Assembly (NCBI RefSeq): GCF_002303885.1
Contig: NZ_MRCM01000018.1
Location: 62,001-126,000 of the forward strand
From: Flavobacterium sp. ACN2
Lineage (GTDB): Bacteria; Bacteroidota; Bacteroidia; Flavobacteriales; Flavobacteriaceae
Length of the DNA stretch: 64,000 nucleotides
Reading direction: 5' to 3'
The position numbers were made by a program, and so were the translations under genes. This document shows positions 1 to 9,097 of this stretch, piece by piece (the stretch's first letter is position 1; the number at the start of each line of letters is the position of its first letter). Under the pieces are notes generated by a model. It was not told the DNA's origin. It saw nothing but the letters and a program-made list of their open reading frames with translations, and ran no database searches.

Positions 1-845
1 AAATGATGAAATTCCTTTTGAGATTTTGCACTGAATATTTTTACTATAAAATAAAGCAAAGGCGCTAAAACAGTGGCAAAAGCATAAAATACTGAAATGT
101 AAAGCTTGTTTTGCATGAAGTACGTATTGCAATAAAGCGCACACATAATAAACGCAACAACGGCAAAGCCCAAAGCGATTTTGGCCGCTCTATTAACTCC
201 TATTGCAACAGGTAATGTATTCATTCCCATATTGTAATCGCCATTTACATCTTCGATATCTTTTATAATTTCACGAATAAAATTAATCATAAAAGCAAAT
301 AAGGCATAGTCTATCAGAATAGAAAAAAGACTTGCCATTTGGGCTTGATTTTCGCCTGTAGTAGCAGGAAAAAGATCAAAAACCCCAATAATTAATACGC
401 TTGTCGCTAAAAGCAATGCGACTACAAAATTGCCTAAAATCATAATTTGTTTTAGACTCGTCGCATAAAAATATAGAAGCGAAGCTATTAGAATAAAAAG
501 GGATGCAAAAGTCGGCCTCATAATAATATTCGACAAAATAAAACCAATTGCAACGCCAGAAATATTTAAACCTATATAAATATTATAAGCAGCCGTTTCT
601 GTAATTCCTTTTCCAACGACAACATTTTGCGGTTTGTTGATGCTATCAGTTCCCACATCGTAAATATTATTAATTACATAACCTGCAGCGGCTAATAAAA
701 CAGTGCTTAAAACCAGCAATCCATATTGCCAGTCAGCCAATGCCAGCGGAACTTGCTGTTGTTTTAAAAAGGCATAGCGAAAAAGCAGCTGCATAAAAGC
801 AAGCATTAAAAGGTTTTTATAACGAATAAGTTTTAGGAATTTCAT
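1..845 (-). CDS. UbiA-family prenyltransferase, 3' end cut by window edge
   Basis: Translating the minus strand from the ATG at 845 gives an open frame that runs off the left edge, about 281 residues. It is very hydrophobic with many membrane segments and carries the two Asp-rich motifs of UbiA enzymes: NNIYDVGTDSIN near residues 62-73 and DIEDVNGDYNMG near residue 200. These bind the Mg-diphosphate of the prenyl donor. Flavobacterial homologues are often named geranylgeranylglycerol-phosphate geranylgeranyltransferase, but the acceptor cannot be read from sequence. It is distinct from MenA at 16817. The family is secure, the substrate is not. Confidence 0.85.
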   Translation of the reverse strand, partial: MKFLKLIRYKNLLMLAFMQLLFRYAFLKQQQVPLALADWQYGLLVLSTVLLAAAGYVINNIYDVGTDSINKPQNVVVGKGITETAAYNIYIGLNISGVAIGFILSNIIMRPTFASLFILIASLLYFYATSLKQIMILGNFVVALLLATSVLIIGVFDLFPATTGENQAQMASLFSILIDYALFAFMINFIREIIKDIEDVNGDYNMGMNTLPVAIGVNRAAKIALGFAVVAFIMCALYCNTYFMQNKLYISVFYAFATVLAPLLYFIVKIFSAKSQKEFHH

Positions 846-859
846 ATTCTAAGGTTCTG

Positions 860-925
860 AGAGGCTAAGATTCTAAGGTACTAAGTTTTTTTTCAAAATG
901 GATACTGGGAACTGAAAACTGCGAC
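860..925. repeat. Flavobacterial intergenic repeat-like stretch
   Basis: Short iterated words of the type TTCTAAGG and CTAAG fill the gap between the prenyltransferase start and the KdsC-like gene. Similar word-rich spacers recur elsewhere in the window, for example at 19890-19965. Confidence 0.4.
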
Positions 926-932
926 TGATTAC

Positions 933-1460
933 TTAATCGTGTTTTCCGTTAAAATAATCCATCCATTTTCCTTGCACTTTCATCACTTGCTCGATAACGT
1001 CTCTCGCAGCGCCACGTCCGCCTTTTACGTGTGAAATATAATGGCAAAGCGTTTTAATTTCTGGGCTAGCATCTTGCGGACAAGTTGGAAGTCCAACTAA
1101 TTTCATTACATGAAAATCAGGGATATCGTCTCCCATATACAACACATTTTCTGGTTTAATATTGTTGCTTTCGCAGTAAGCGTTAAACGTTTTTACTTTA
1201 TCAGGAGTTCCTAAATGAATGTCATTAACGCCCAAATTACGAAGACGAACACGAACGCCTTCGTTGCTTCCGCCAGAAATAATGCATACATGGTAACCGC
1301 TTTCAATAGCCGCTTTCATTGCATAACCATCACGAATGTTCATTGTTCTTAACATTTCGCCTTCATTGGTTACAAAAACAGAACCATCTGTAAGTACGCC
1401 ATCTACATCAAAAACAAACGTTGTGATGTCATTCATTATTTCTTTATAACTTTTTCCCAT
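933..1460 (-). CDS. KdsC-like HAD phosphatase
   Basis: A 175-residue HAD hydrolase without a cap domain. Motif I is FDVDGVLTDG with the nucleophile Asp18 and general acid Asp20; motif II is the SGG near 63-65; motif IV is GDDIPD near 110-115. Length and motifs fit 3-deoxy-D-manno-octulosonate 8-phosphate phosphatase, which makes KDO for lipopolysaccharide; these proteins act as cytosolic tetramers. Its start overlaps the end of the upstream DUF2520 gene by 17 bp, which suggests co-transcription. Other sugar phosphates are possible substrates, so no symbol is given. Confidence 0.85.
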   Translation of the reverse strand: MGKSYKEIMNDITTFVFDVDGVLTDGSVFVTNEGEMLRTMNIRDGYAMKAAIESGYHVCIISGGSNEGVRVRLRNLGVNDIHLGTPDKVKTFNAYCESNNIKPENVLYMGDDIPDFHVMKLVGLPTCPQDASPEIKTLCHYISHVKGGRGAARDVIEQVMKVQGKWMDYFNGKHD

Positions 1461-2205
1461 TATGCTGTATAGATTGTGTTAGGATTTTATAGATATTTTT
1501 TTTGTTTTCGTCTTGTAAAAAGGCCATATGCGCATTGGTTGTGTTAGAATCATGGCGTATCGCTGGGCCTGTTTGTGCATCAATAGGATCGAGTGTATTG
1601 ATTTTATCTGCTGTCTCTTGAATTAAAGGCTTTAAAACAGCAAAAGGAACCTGATTTTCTTCGCAGATTTCGTGTCCCATTTGGTACAAGTGATTCGTAA
1701 AATTGCTTACAAATACCGCAGCAACATGAAGTGCCTTGCGCTGTTCTGAACTTATAGAATAAACCGCAGTTGAAACACTTTTTGCAATGGTTTCTAAAAG
1801 TTTGAAATCGGCTGTATTTTCTGCTTCTAGACAAAAAGGAACAACAGAATAATCTAATTCTTTATTTTTAGAAAATGTCTGAAGCGGATAAAAAACACCA
1901 CGTCTGTTTTTAGGATCTAAAAGTTCAATTGAAGATGTTCCAGAAGTATGAACCACCAATTGATTGTTAAACGGAAGCTGTTCTGAAACTTCTGTAATGG
2001 CATTATCTGAAACTGAAATAATATGCAAATCAGTAGGTTCTAATGCTTGAAAATCGGTTACAATCTTTTCAGAATCAATAAGATGAAGTAAGGCTTCTTT
2101 CTTTCGTGAAAAAACCTGCTTAATTTCAACAATTTTGCTGGCAGAAAAAGCCTTTATCAAATGCTGTGCAACATTGCCGGAACCGATTATTGTTATCTGA
2201 ATCAT
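1444..2205 (-). CDS. Rossmann-like/DUF2520 domain protein
   Basis: A 253-residue cytosolic protein. The N-terminus has a dinucleotide-binding glycine motif, GSGNVAQHL at residues 8-16, and the C-terminal half matches the all-helical DUF2520 domain that resembles the dimerisation domain of F420- or NADP-dependent reductases. No reaction is established for the family. It is the first gene of a minus-strand group with the KdsC-like phosphatase and the UbiA enzyme; this order is common in flavobacteria but does not reveal a function. Confidence 0.8.
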   Translation of the reverse strand: MIQITIIGSGNVAQHLIKAFSASKIVEIKQVFSRKKEALLHLIDSEKIVTDFQALEPTDLHIISVSDNAITEVSEQLPFNNQLVVHTSGTSSIELLDPKNRRGVFYPLQTFSKNKELDYSVVPFCLEAENTADFKLLETIAKSVSTAVYSISSEQRKALHVAAVFVSNFTNHLYQMGHEICEENQVPFAVLKPLIQETADKINTLDPIDAQTGPAIRHDSNTTNAHMAFLQDENKKNIYKILTQSIQHNGKKL

Positions 2206-2454
2206 GAAAGCAAAATTAGTATTATTTTTTTTAATGCGGGAGACTATTGAATATTGATAATGCTTTTTTGAAGTTTTTATTGTCTTCTGGTTTTGGTTAG
2301 AATTCTAACACTTTTTAGCTAAAAACAATTATTCAAAAAAAGTACATCTGTTTTGTAGGTTTAAACTTTCTATATTACCAATTCGTTTAAAAAATAGTCC
2401 TTATTTTTGGTTTTTATTAACAAAAGGCAAAGCCTGCTAATCAACATTTTTAAG

Positions 2455-2462
2455 TACTTTTG
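2455..2462 (+). promoter_or_regulatory. Putative -7 element (TACTTTTG) for the ccs gene
   Basis: TACTTTTG matches the Bacteroidota -7 consensus TAnnTTTG exactly and lies 31 bp upstream of the ATG at 2494. I see no clear TTG at the expected -33 distance. Confidence 0.5.
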
Positions 2463-2493
2463 TCGCACTTTTATACAATGTAATTCCTAAGAA

Positions 2494-5400
2494 ATGGATA
2501 AAAAAATATTCTCTTTTTTGTTTTCTACACGATTAATGGCCGTTCTTTTTTTAACATTCGCAATTGCAATGGGTATTGGAACTTTTATCGAAAGTAAATA
2601 CAATACCGATACGGCTAGAATACTAATTTACAATACTTGGTGGTTTGAGGCAATTATGGCCATCTTTATGCTGAATTTCTTCGGAAATATCAAAAGATAT
2701 CAATTGCATAAAAAAGAAAAATGGGCAACTCTTTTATTACACCTTGCTTTTGTTTTTATCCTTTTAGGAGCTTTTATTACAAGATATATTAGTTACGAAG
2801 GAATGATGCCAATTCGCGAAGGCGCGGCAGAAAACCAAGTATATTCAGATAAAACCTTTTTAACCATTTTTGCTGATGGCGAATATAAAGGGGAAATGAA
2901 AAGAAGGGTTTTTGAAAAAAATCTTTTATTGTCTCCTGTTACCAATAATGATTTTAGCATTTCAGGAAAATTTGACGAAACTCCTTTTGAAGTGACCTAT
3001 TCGAACTATATCATGGGAGCAAAAGAAGTGGTTAAGCCAGATCCAAACGGAACTTTATACCTTAAACTAGTTGAAGCCGGAGCGGGTGGGCGAGAAGAAC
3101 ATTACCTAAAAGAAGGTGAAGTTCAGAACATTCACAATGTTTTATTTGCTTTAAATAAGCAGACAGACGGTGCCATTAACATCAATACAACTGGAAAAGA
3201 ATATACAATCCAAACTCCGTTTGAGGGTGAATTTATGCGAATGGCAGATCAATTTAAAGGAAAAGTTACAAAAGATAATGTACAGCCTTTAATGATGCGC
3301 TCATTATATAGCATTGGAGATATTAGAATTGTATTTCCAGAGCCTCCATTGAAAGGAAAAGTGGATTATGAATCGAATAATGATTTTAAAGCAAAATCTC
3401 ATTCTGACGCTTTAGTAGTTAAAGTAAAAGCAGAAGGACAAGAAAAAGAAGTGATGCTTTTTGGTTCTAAAGGACAAGTTGGAGAAGCTAAAACAGTAAA
3501 AATTGGCAACATAGAATATTCTTTATTTTACGGAAGTAAAGCTTATATTTTGCCATTTAAAGTTCGTTTGAACGATTTTATTGCAGAGAAATATCCTGGA
3601 ACAGAAAAAAGTTATTCTTCATACAAAAGTAAAGTAACTGTTCAAGATTCAACAGAAACTTTTGATGCTGATATTTTTATGAATCACGTTTTAGATTATA
3701 AAGGATTCCGTTTCTTCCAATCTTCATTTGATCCAGACGAAAAAGGAACTGTTCTATCTGTAAACCATGACTTCTGGGGGACAAACATTACTTATTTTGG
3801 TTATTATCTATTATACATTGGTTTAATGGCAATTATGTTTACTAAATATTCTCGTTTTGGTGATTTGAAAAAGAAATTAGAAGCCATTCAGAAGAAAAAA
3901 GAAAAGCTAATTACTATTTTAGTTTTATTGATTAGTTTGAACGGATTTGCACAGCAAACACCTCATGTTCATTCACACGATCATGATCATGACCATGAGC
4001 ATACTGCAGATTCAAATGATCATGCCAATCACGTTACGGCTCCACCAAGCAAGAAACAGTTAGATTCTTTATTGAATATTTACAAAGCGCCAGAAGCACA
4101 CGCAGCAAAATTTGGTCGTTTGATTATTCAGGATGCTGGCGGAAGAATGAAGCCAATCAATACATTTTCATCTGAATTACTTCGTAAAGTAAGTCATAGT
4201 GATAAATATAACGAAATGAATTCTGATCAGGTTTTCTTATCTATGACGCAATATGCGCAGGTTTGGATTCAAGTTCCTTTGATTTATATTAAATCTGGAA
4301 ATGACAGTATTCGTAAAATTATCGGAATCGATTCTAAAGATCAATACGCTCCTTTTGTAAAATTCTTTGATGAACAAGGAAATTATAAATTATCTCCTTA
4401 TTTAGATGCAGCTTACAAAGCAGCAAATCCGAATAATTTTGAGAAAGATTTTGTTGAGACTGATAAAAAAGTAAACTTAATGGAATCGGCATTAAGCGGA
4501 AGTATTTTAAGAATCTTCCCAATTCCAAATGATCCAAACCACAAATGGGTTTCTTATTTAGAGCGTGAAAGTGCTGGTTTTAAAGGAATGGATTCTACTT
4601 ACGTAAAACAAATTCTTCCGTTATATTTTAGCGCTTTAAATAACGGTTCTATCGAAAAAAACTTCGATACAGCAGATAATTTAGTAGAAAGCATCAATGG
4701 TTTTCAAAAGAAATTTGGAGCTAAAGTAAGACCAAGTGAGCAAAAAATCGATGCAGAGATTGCTTACAATAAGTATGATGTATTTAAAGTTTTGCCTTAC
4801 TGGTATATTACAGTAGCTATTTTGATGTTAATATTTACGATTTTAAATATTTTCTTTGAGAAAAAATGGCTTCGTGTTACCGTAAACGTTTTCCACGTTA
4901 TGGTGGGATTATTGTTTGCACTTCATACGGTAGGATTAATTGCACGCTGGTATATTTCTGGACACGCACCTTGGAGTAACGCGTACGAATCTATTGTATA
5001 TGTGGCTTGGGCAACTATGTTCTTCGGACTTGCTTTTGATAGAAAATCTAAATTAACAGTTGCTTCATCTGCATTTGTTACAGCAATGATTTTGATGGCT
5101 GCTTATATGAACTGGATTGACCCTGAAATTGCAAATTTACAGCCGGTGCTTAATTCTTACTGGTTAATGATTCACGTTGCAGTAATCGTGGCTAGTTACG
5201 GCCCATTTGCATTAGGAATGATTTTAGGTTTTGTTGGTCTTGTATTGATTTTCTTTACAACTGAGAAAAACAAAACTAAAATGGACTTACATATTAAAGA
5301 AATAAGCTATATCAATGAAATGGCCTTAACAATTGGTCTTATTATGTTGACTATTGGAAATTTCCTTGGCGGACAATGGGCAAATGAAAGTTGGGGACGT

Positions 5401-5715
5401 TACTGGGGATGGGATCCAAAAGAAACTTGGGCTTTAATTTCAATTATGGTTTATGCCTTTGTTATTCACGCTCGTTTTGTACCTGCGCTAAGAGGAAAAT
5501 GGTTCTTTAACTTAATGAGTATGTTTGCTTTTATTTCGATCTTATTTACTTATTATGGAGTGAATTTTCACTTAGTTGGTCTGCATTCTTATGCAAGCGG
5601 AGAAGCACATTCATTAAACTGGGTATATTATTTACTAATTGCCATTAGTATAATTGGAGCAATTACGTATCCAAAATATCATAAATACTACAAAACTAAA
5701 AAAGTAAAGAAATAA
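2494..5715 (+). CDS. ccsBA: Fused CcsB(ResB)-CcsA(ResC) cytochrome c biogenesis protein
   Basis: System II haem delivery and haem-cytochrome c ligation in the inner membrane, 1073 residues. The first half is ResB-like: membrane segments near residues 10-30, 45-65 and 75-95, a long periplasmic domain, and a further segment near 430. A linker then starts with a signal-peptide-like stretch (ITILVLLISLNGFAQ) followed by an alternating His/Asp run near 490-510. The second half is CcsA with several membrane helices and the haem-handling WWD-type motif WGRYWGWDPKETW near residue 970. Conserved His residues flank this motif. The protein probably arose by fusion of two genes, the second keeping a relic signal peptide. 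Confidence 0.93.
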   Translation: MDKKIFSFLFSTRLMAVLFLTFAIAMGIGTFIESKYNTDTARILIYNTWWFEAIMAIFMLNFFGNIKRYQLHKKEKWATLLLHLAFVFILLGAFITRYISYEGMMPIREGAAENQVYSDKTFLTIFADGEYKGEMKRRVFEKNLLLSPVTNNDFSISGKFDETPFEVTYSNYIMGAKEVVKPDPNGTLYLKLVEAGAGGREEHYLKEGEVQNIHNVLFALNKQTDGAININTTGKEYTIQTPFEGEFMRMADQFKGKVTKDNVQPLMMRSLYSIGDIRIVFPEPPLKGKVDYESNNDFKAKSHSDALVVKVKAEGQEKEVMLFGSKGQVGEAKTVKIGNIEYSLFYGSKAYILPFKVRLNDFIAEKYPGTEKSYSSYKSKVTVQDSTETFDADIFMNHVLDYKGFRFFQSSFDPDEKGTVLSVNHDFWGTNITYFGYYLLYIGLMAIMFTKYSRFGDLKKKLEAIQKKKEKLITILVLLISLNGFAQQTPHVHSHDHDHDHEHTADSNDHANHVTAPPSKKQLDSLLNIYKAPEAHAAKFGRLIIQDAGGRMKPINTFSSELLRKVSHSDKYNEMNSDQVFLSMTQYAQVWIQVPLIYIKSGNDSIRKIIGIDSKDQYAPFVKFFDEQGNYKLSPYLDAAYKAANPNNFEKDFVETDKKVNLMESALSGSILRIFPIPNDPNHKWVSYLERESAGFKGMDSTYVKQILPLYFSALNNGSIEKNFDTADNLVESINGFQKKFGAKVRPSEQKIDAEIAYNKYDVFKVLPYWYITVAILMLIFTILNIFFEKKWLRVTVNVFHVMVGLLFALHTVGLIARWYISGHAPWSNAYESIVYVAWATMFFGLAFDRKSKLTVASSAFVTAMILMAAYMNWIDPEIANLQPVLNSYWLMIHVAVIVASYGPFALGMILGFVGLVLIFFTTEKNKTKMDLHIKEISYINEMALTIGLIMLTIGNFLGGQWANESWGRYWGWDPKETWALISIMVYAFVIHARFVPALRGKWFFNLMSMFAFISILFTYYGVNFHLVGLHSYASGEAHSLNWVYYLLIAISIIGAITYPKYHKYYKTKKVKK

Positions 5716-5744
5716 ATAATTTACAATAATTATTAATTCATAAG

Positions 5745-5771
5745 AAAGGCTCAACACTATGTTGAGCCTTT
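5745..5771. terminator. Bidirectional hairpin terminator
   Basis: A perfect 12-bp stem (AAAGGCTCAACA) with a 3-nt loop, followed by a T-run on the plus strand and preceded by A-rich sequence. It separates the convergent ccsBA and DUF3667 genes. Confidence 0.85.
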
Positions 5772-5781
5772 TTTTATATTT

Positions 5782-6516
5782 CTAATCTGAAAATTTACCC
5801 GAGAGAAGAAGCACAATAGCAGTTAGTATTAAAAAGCAGATTAAAAAGATAAGGTGGCTTAATATGGATAATAAAAATGCTTTTGTTTTAGATATTTTAT
5901 TGAAGAACTGAATATTGGTCCAAAAGATTAAAACAATACCAATAATATACATGGCGTAAGTATACTGCTGTATGTGTGAAGTATGATTGAAAAAAATCAA
6001 CGCTGGTATTGTTAATAGCTGTACAGAAATTCTTTGTGCAGCTTTGAAAGTATTAAGCACAAAAAGTTCCACAAAATTATAACCTTGTTTTCTAAAAACG
6101 AGATACGTACCAATAGTATAAATAGGAATGGAAGCTACTGTTACCCATGAGAAATGGGTCGCGAAAAATTCGTTTAAATAATCAGAATCTATGTTTGGAC
6201 TCTTTACCGAATCAAAAGTATTAATGTGAAAATAATGATACAAAACCCCATAAAGCGTCGCAAGAACCACAACCAATGATAAAGGCTTAAAATGACGAAC
6301 TCTTTTTCCTTCTATAAATTCGCGGATAGAATGGCCTGGCCTTGTAAACAATTGTTTTAGAGAATACAAAATACCTTTATCAAAATGCAATAAACCGTGC
6401 TGAATGTCGTGCCACAAAAAATGAATATTGATCTTGTGTGTTTCTGCAGGCTGACCGCAATTATTGCAATAATGACCTCTAAAAACCTGATGGCAATTTT
6501 TGCATATTATTTCCAT
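5782..6516 (-). CDS. DUF3667 membrane protein with N-terminal zinc ribbon
   Basis: 244 residues. The N-terminus has two Cys-x2-Cys knuckles (CKNC at 5-8 and CNNC at 17-20) that should form a zinc ribbon. Next comes the conserved DUF3667 block with a GILYSLKQLFTRPGHSIREF motif, and then about five hydrophobic membrane segments. The family is widespread in Bacteroidota and has no established function. It is followed 19 bp away by the DoxX gene upstream on the same strand, so the two could share a transcript. Confidence 0.8.
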   Translation of the reverse strand: MEIICKNCHQVFRGHYCNNCGQPAETHKINIHFLWHDIQHGLLHFDKGILYSLKQLFTRPGHSIREFIEGKRVRHFKPLSLVVVLATLYGVLYHYFHINTFDSVKSPNIDSDYLNEFFATHFSWVTVASIPIYTIGTYLVFRKQGYNFVELFVLNTFKAAQRISVQLLTIPALIFFNHTSHIQQYTYAMYIIGIVLIFWTNIQFFNKISKTKAFLLSILSHLIFLICFLILTAIVLLLSGKFSD

Positions 6517-6535
6517 TTCAGTTCCATATTTGGTT

Positions 6536-6928
6536 TTATGAATTACTTTTTTGCTTTCTTATGATTCCGTTAGGATACATAATCGCCAATAAAACTATTA
6601 TCAGCAGAAAATTATATTCGACACCGTTTCTTCCGCCGCCTACAACAAACCAGCCTTCTTTAAAATGCACTAAAACAATTCCCATTATAAGAACAAAAAT
6701 GGTTACAAAACCAGCAAGTTTAACATATTTGTTTGCTAACAAAAGTACCGCCGCAACAACATGAGATAATTTGATACTCCAGGCTAGAAACACGCCATAA
6801 GAAGCAAAACCGATTTGGTTGAGAAAAAGATTTCCGAAATCATTTATACCGTTATTGAACATTCCAAAAACGGAATGAGTTAAAAGGATAATAGCCACAG
6901 CAATTCTCAAAAGTAAATTTGCACTCAT
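6536..6928 (-). CDS. DoxX-family membrane protein
   Basis: A 130-residue protein with four predicted membrane helices, with an early Gly/Asn-rich loop (GMFNNGINDFGN) and a later HFKEGWFVVGGGRNGVEY segment typical of DoxX proteins. Family members include quinone-oxidase subunits and small-molecule stress proteins, but most are uncharacterised. Nothing nearby points to an electron-transfer partner. Confidence 0.8.
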   Translation of the reverse strand: MSANLLLRIAVAIILLTHSVFGMFNNGINDFGNLFLNQIGFASYGVFLAWSIKLSHVVAAVLLLANKYVKLAGFVTIFVLIMGIVLVHFKEGWFVVGGGRNGVEYNFLLIIVLLAIMYPNGIIRKQKSNS

Positions 6929-6960
6929 AAATTGGTTTTTGGTGAATTAAAAGTAATAAA

Positions 6961-6990
6961 AAAACGCATATTACTCTGAATATGCGTTTT
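6961..6990 (-). terminator. Terminator after the sigma/anti-sigma operon
   Basis: A 12-bp stem (AAAACGCATATT / AATATGCGTTTT) with a 6-nt loop. On the minus strand a T-run follows directly, so it should end the transcript of the genes at 7013-8331. Confidence 0.8.
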
Positions 6991-7012
6991 AGCTTTTTAT
7001 GAAAAATGAGTT

Positions 7013-7801
7013 TTAAACTTTTCCTAAAGTATAAAGTTGTTCCATTGTTGGTGTTAGACTTCCGCCAGCTGGCTCCAAAGTAATTCCAAAAGCCTCAGCC
7101 GAATCGGTTTGGCTTACAGCAAAGATTTTTTGTTTATTTCCTTCAAAATCATCCAGTAAACCAATACTTGTTGGCGTAAGAACAGGACTTAGCTTTAAAG
7201 ACCAAACCTGATAAACCATTCCTTTTGGAGGATCTGGTAAACCTGCGGCATCAATATAAGTTGTTTTAGTCTGCTTATTCCAGTATACTTTTGCAAAAGA
7301 AGCTGGAGAAACGGCCTGACCGCCAAGAGTTACTCCGGTATTTTTAATATCTCTTACGATACTTAGATTTTTTTCAGTTTGTTTATTCTGCTGATCTAAG
7401 AAAGCGTATTCGCGCTGAATTTTATTTTTTTCATTTCCAACAGTCGAGATTGCTTCTTTAGTTTTTGTTAATTCTAAAGTCTGATATCCTAAACCTAGCA
7501 ATAACAGCACGGCAGCGGCCCAACCGACATATTGAGACCAGTTTGAAGTTGGTTTCAGTTCGACTACTTTTCCGTGCTTAAGCTCCAGACGAGCTTTAAT
7601 TTTTTCAAAATTTTCCACAGAATGGAAAGGAGAGAAGCTCGACGAAAGTGCAATTATAGCTTTTTCTATCGAAATGATTTCTTGATCAACTTCGGGTGAC
7701 TTTTTTGCTAGTTCTGCTATTTCTAAATTTTCTTTTTCGCTCAGTAAGCCATAAACGTATAGCTCTAAAATTCCTGATTCTATATATTCTTGTGCTTCCA
7801 T
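7013..7801 (-). CDS. Anti-sigma factor, RskA-like
   Basis: 262 residues with the layout of a membrane anti-sigma factor. An N-terminal helical zinc-less sigma-binding region comes first (about 1-85), then one membrane segment (WAAAVLLLLGLGYQTL near 92-107), a short coiled coil rich in Lys and Gln, and a C-terminal RskA-type extracytoplasmic domain containing a conserved WSL motif. It should hold the adjacent ECF sigma factor inactive at the inner membrane until a signal triggers release. Its ATG overlaps the stop of the sigma gene by one base (TAATG), indicating coupled translation. Confidence 0.85.
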   Translation of the reverse strand: MEAQEYIESGILELYVYGLLSEKENLEIAELAKKSPEVDQEIISIEKAIIALSSSFSPFHSVENFEKIKARLELKHGKVVELKPTSNWSQYVGWAAAVLLLLGLGYQTLELTKTKEAISTVGNEKNKIQREYAFLDQQNKQTEKNLSIVRDIKNTGVTLGGQAVSPASFAKVYWNKQTKTTYIDAAGLPDPPKGMVYQVWSLKLSPVLTPTSIGLLDDFEGNKQKIFAVSQTDSAEAFGITLEPAGGSLTPTMEQLYTLGKV

Positions 7802-8331
7802 TATACTTTCAAATAATTACGTAAATCGTTAATACAGTTTCTGTTTTGTGTCTTGATAGTCCCCAGTGGCAGTGCCAATTCTTCTGAAGCTTCTTGCTGG
7901 GTATATCCTTTAAAGAATAATAGGTTAATTATTTCGATACATTTTGGTTTCAGTTTCTTTACGAATTCTTGAATTCCAATTGCATCGAGTTTGTGGCTTA
8001 ATTTATTACTCTCATCTAACAGATTTACGAAATTATCTGAGGAAAGGTTTTTTTGGGTGTTATTATAGTCTTTAGAACGAAGTTTATCGATCGATGTGTT
8101 TCTGGCAATATTAATGATCCAGGTGTAAAAACGACCTTTACTTTCATTATAAGAATCGATGTTTTTCCATATTTTGACAAAAACATCTTGCAGAACATCT
8201 TCTGCTTCTTCTCGATTTTTGATTAGGACATGAATAACAGAAAACAAGCTTTTTGAATACATATCGTACAAATGGGTAAAAGCTTTTTCGTCCTTTTTGT
8301 AAATTAAAACTAGCAGTTCTTCTTGACTCAT
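7801..8331 (-). CDS. ECF RNA polymerase sigma factor
   Basis: 176 residues with sigma region 2 (about 20-90, including DVFVKIWKN and the DNA-melting segment GRFYTWIINIARN) and region 4 (about 115-172, with GYTQQEASEELALPLGTIKTQNR as the helix-turn-helix). Translationally coupled to the RskA-like anti-sigma factor at 7013, so its activity is likely controlled by that partner. The SigK-type pairing is inferred from the neighbour. Its targets cannot be read here. Confidence 0.9.
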   Translation of the reverse strand: MSQEELLVLIYKKDEKAFTHLYDMYSKSLFSVIHVLIKNREEAEDVLQDVFVKIWKNIDSYNESKGRFYTWIINIARNTSIDKLRSKDYNNTQKNLSSDNFVNLLDESNKLSHKLDAIGIQEFVKKLKPKCIEIINLLFFKGYTQQEASEELALPLGTIKTQNRNCINDLRNYLKV

Positions 8332-8600
8332 AGATTAGAAATTTTAAGTTTAAACATTAGAAATTGAAGCATTATATGTTAACCTGTTATAAAGTTAAAT
8401 TATTTTTCTCTCACTTTTATATTTTTTTTAATAGCGAAAAACCTAAGAAAACAAAGGCTTCAAGAAAAAAATGCATTTTTTTTTCATTTTTTTTAAAACC
8501 AAAAACAATCCAATTACGTAAATGAGTTTATAAGGCCAGAAAAATCTCAATAGAGTTATAGAAAATCGAAAAACTGTTGTTATAATAGCATTATAGACAT

Positions 8601-8741
8601 ATGGATAGCAAAATAATAGTCAGAATATTAATAGTTGGATTAACAACAGTTTTGACACTGATCAGTTTTTCTGAAAGTGAATTTTTGAAAGATGCTTTAA
8701 CGAGCTTTATTAGTATAAGAATTGATAACGAAATAGTTTAA
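8601..8741 (+). CDS. Possible small membrane protein, 46 residues
   Basis: ATG to TAA gives a 46-residue frame with one hydrophobic segment (residues 5-23, IIVRILIVGLTTVLTLISF) and a mixed tail. I do not recognise it. It is too short for statistical support and no promoter was identified, but it is followed by an inverted repeat and then a terminator on the same strand, which would suit a short transcript. It may equally be chance. Confidence 0.25.
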   Translation: MDSKIIVRILIVGLTTVLTLISFSESEFLKDALTSFISIRIDNEIV

Positions 8742-8750
8742 AAATATTAA

Positions 8751-8918
8751 ATAGTTGATGCACTCGGACTTCCAAAAAAAGAAGATTTTTTTAATAGGTC
8801 ATTCGACAATTTTAGGATTTAAGTTTTCATCATACAAGCCAATAAGAGATTTTTTTTAAAGACGTTTGACATATGGGGGTTGAAGAAATTTTCGACATAA
8901 CCGAGTGTCATCAACTAT
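8751..8918. repeat. 168-bp element bounded by 17/18-bp inverted repeats
   Basis: The left arm (8751-8767, ATAGTTGATGCACTCGG) is the reverse complement of the right arm (8901-8918) apart from one extra base. The arms enclose about 133 bp of AT-rich sequence. It could be the closing stem of a structured RNA or a miniature inverted-repeat element. I see no convincing target-site duplication. Confidence 0.55.
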
Positions 8919-8975
8919 AATTTATAAAAGATTACATAATAATTAATTCATGGTTTGATTTGTTTGTATGGGGGG

Positions 8976-9004
8976 AAGCCTAACGTCTGATTAACGTTAG
9001 GCTT
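8976..9004 (+). terminator. Strong intrinsic terminator of an unassigned transcript
   Basis: A perfect 11-bp stem (AAGCCTAACGT / ACGTTAGGCTT) with a 7-nt loop, followed by CAATTTTTTATTT on the plus strand. On the minus strand the stem is followed by C residues, so it is directional. It lies upstream of the glutathione peroxidase gene. Confidence 0.75.
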
Positions 9005-9097
9005 CAATTTTTTATTTAACTTTTGATTGGCAAAAATTATAGACTTAAAATAGTTTTTGTGAAATGGATTTTAGCTAATTTTATAAAAAATTATCAG

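Larger units (their letters stand above)
8332..9097. other. Gene-poor region of about 770 bp
   Basis: Very AT-rich. It holds the promoter side of the sigma operon, a possible 46-codon ORF (8601-8741), an inverted-repeat element (8751-8918) and a strong plus-strand hairpin terminator (8976-9004). No long ORF was found on either strand. The terminator faces away from both flanking genes, which suggests that an unannotated plus-strand transcript ends here. Confidence 0.6.

Noticed and set aside
7801-8331. A FecIR-type iron-uptake system
   Set aside because: The anti-sigma protein is RskA-like and not FecR, and no TonB-dependent receptor is adjacent.
9023-9097. 25-residue N-terminal extension of the glutathione peroxidase
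   Set aside because: It starts with TTG and would bury the signal peptide; ATG at 9098 begins a normal one.
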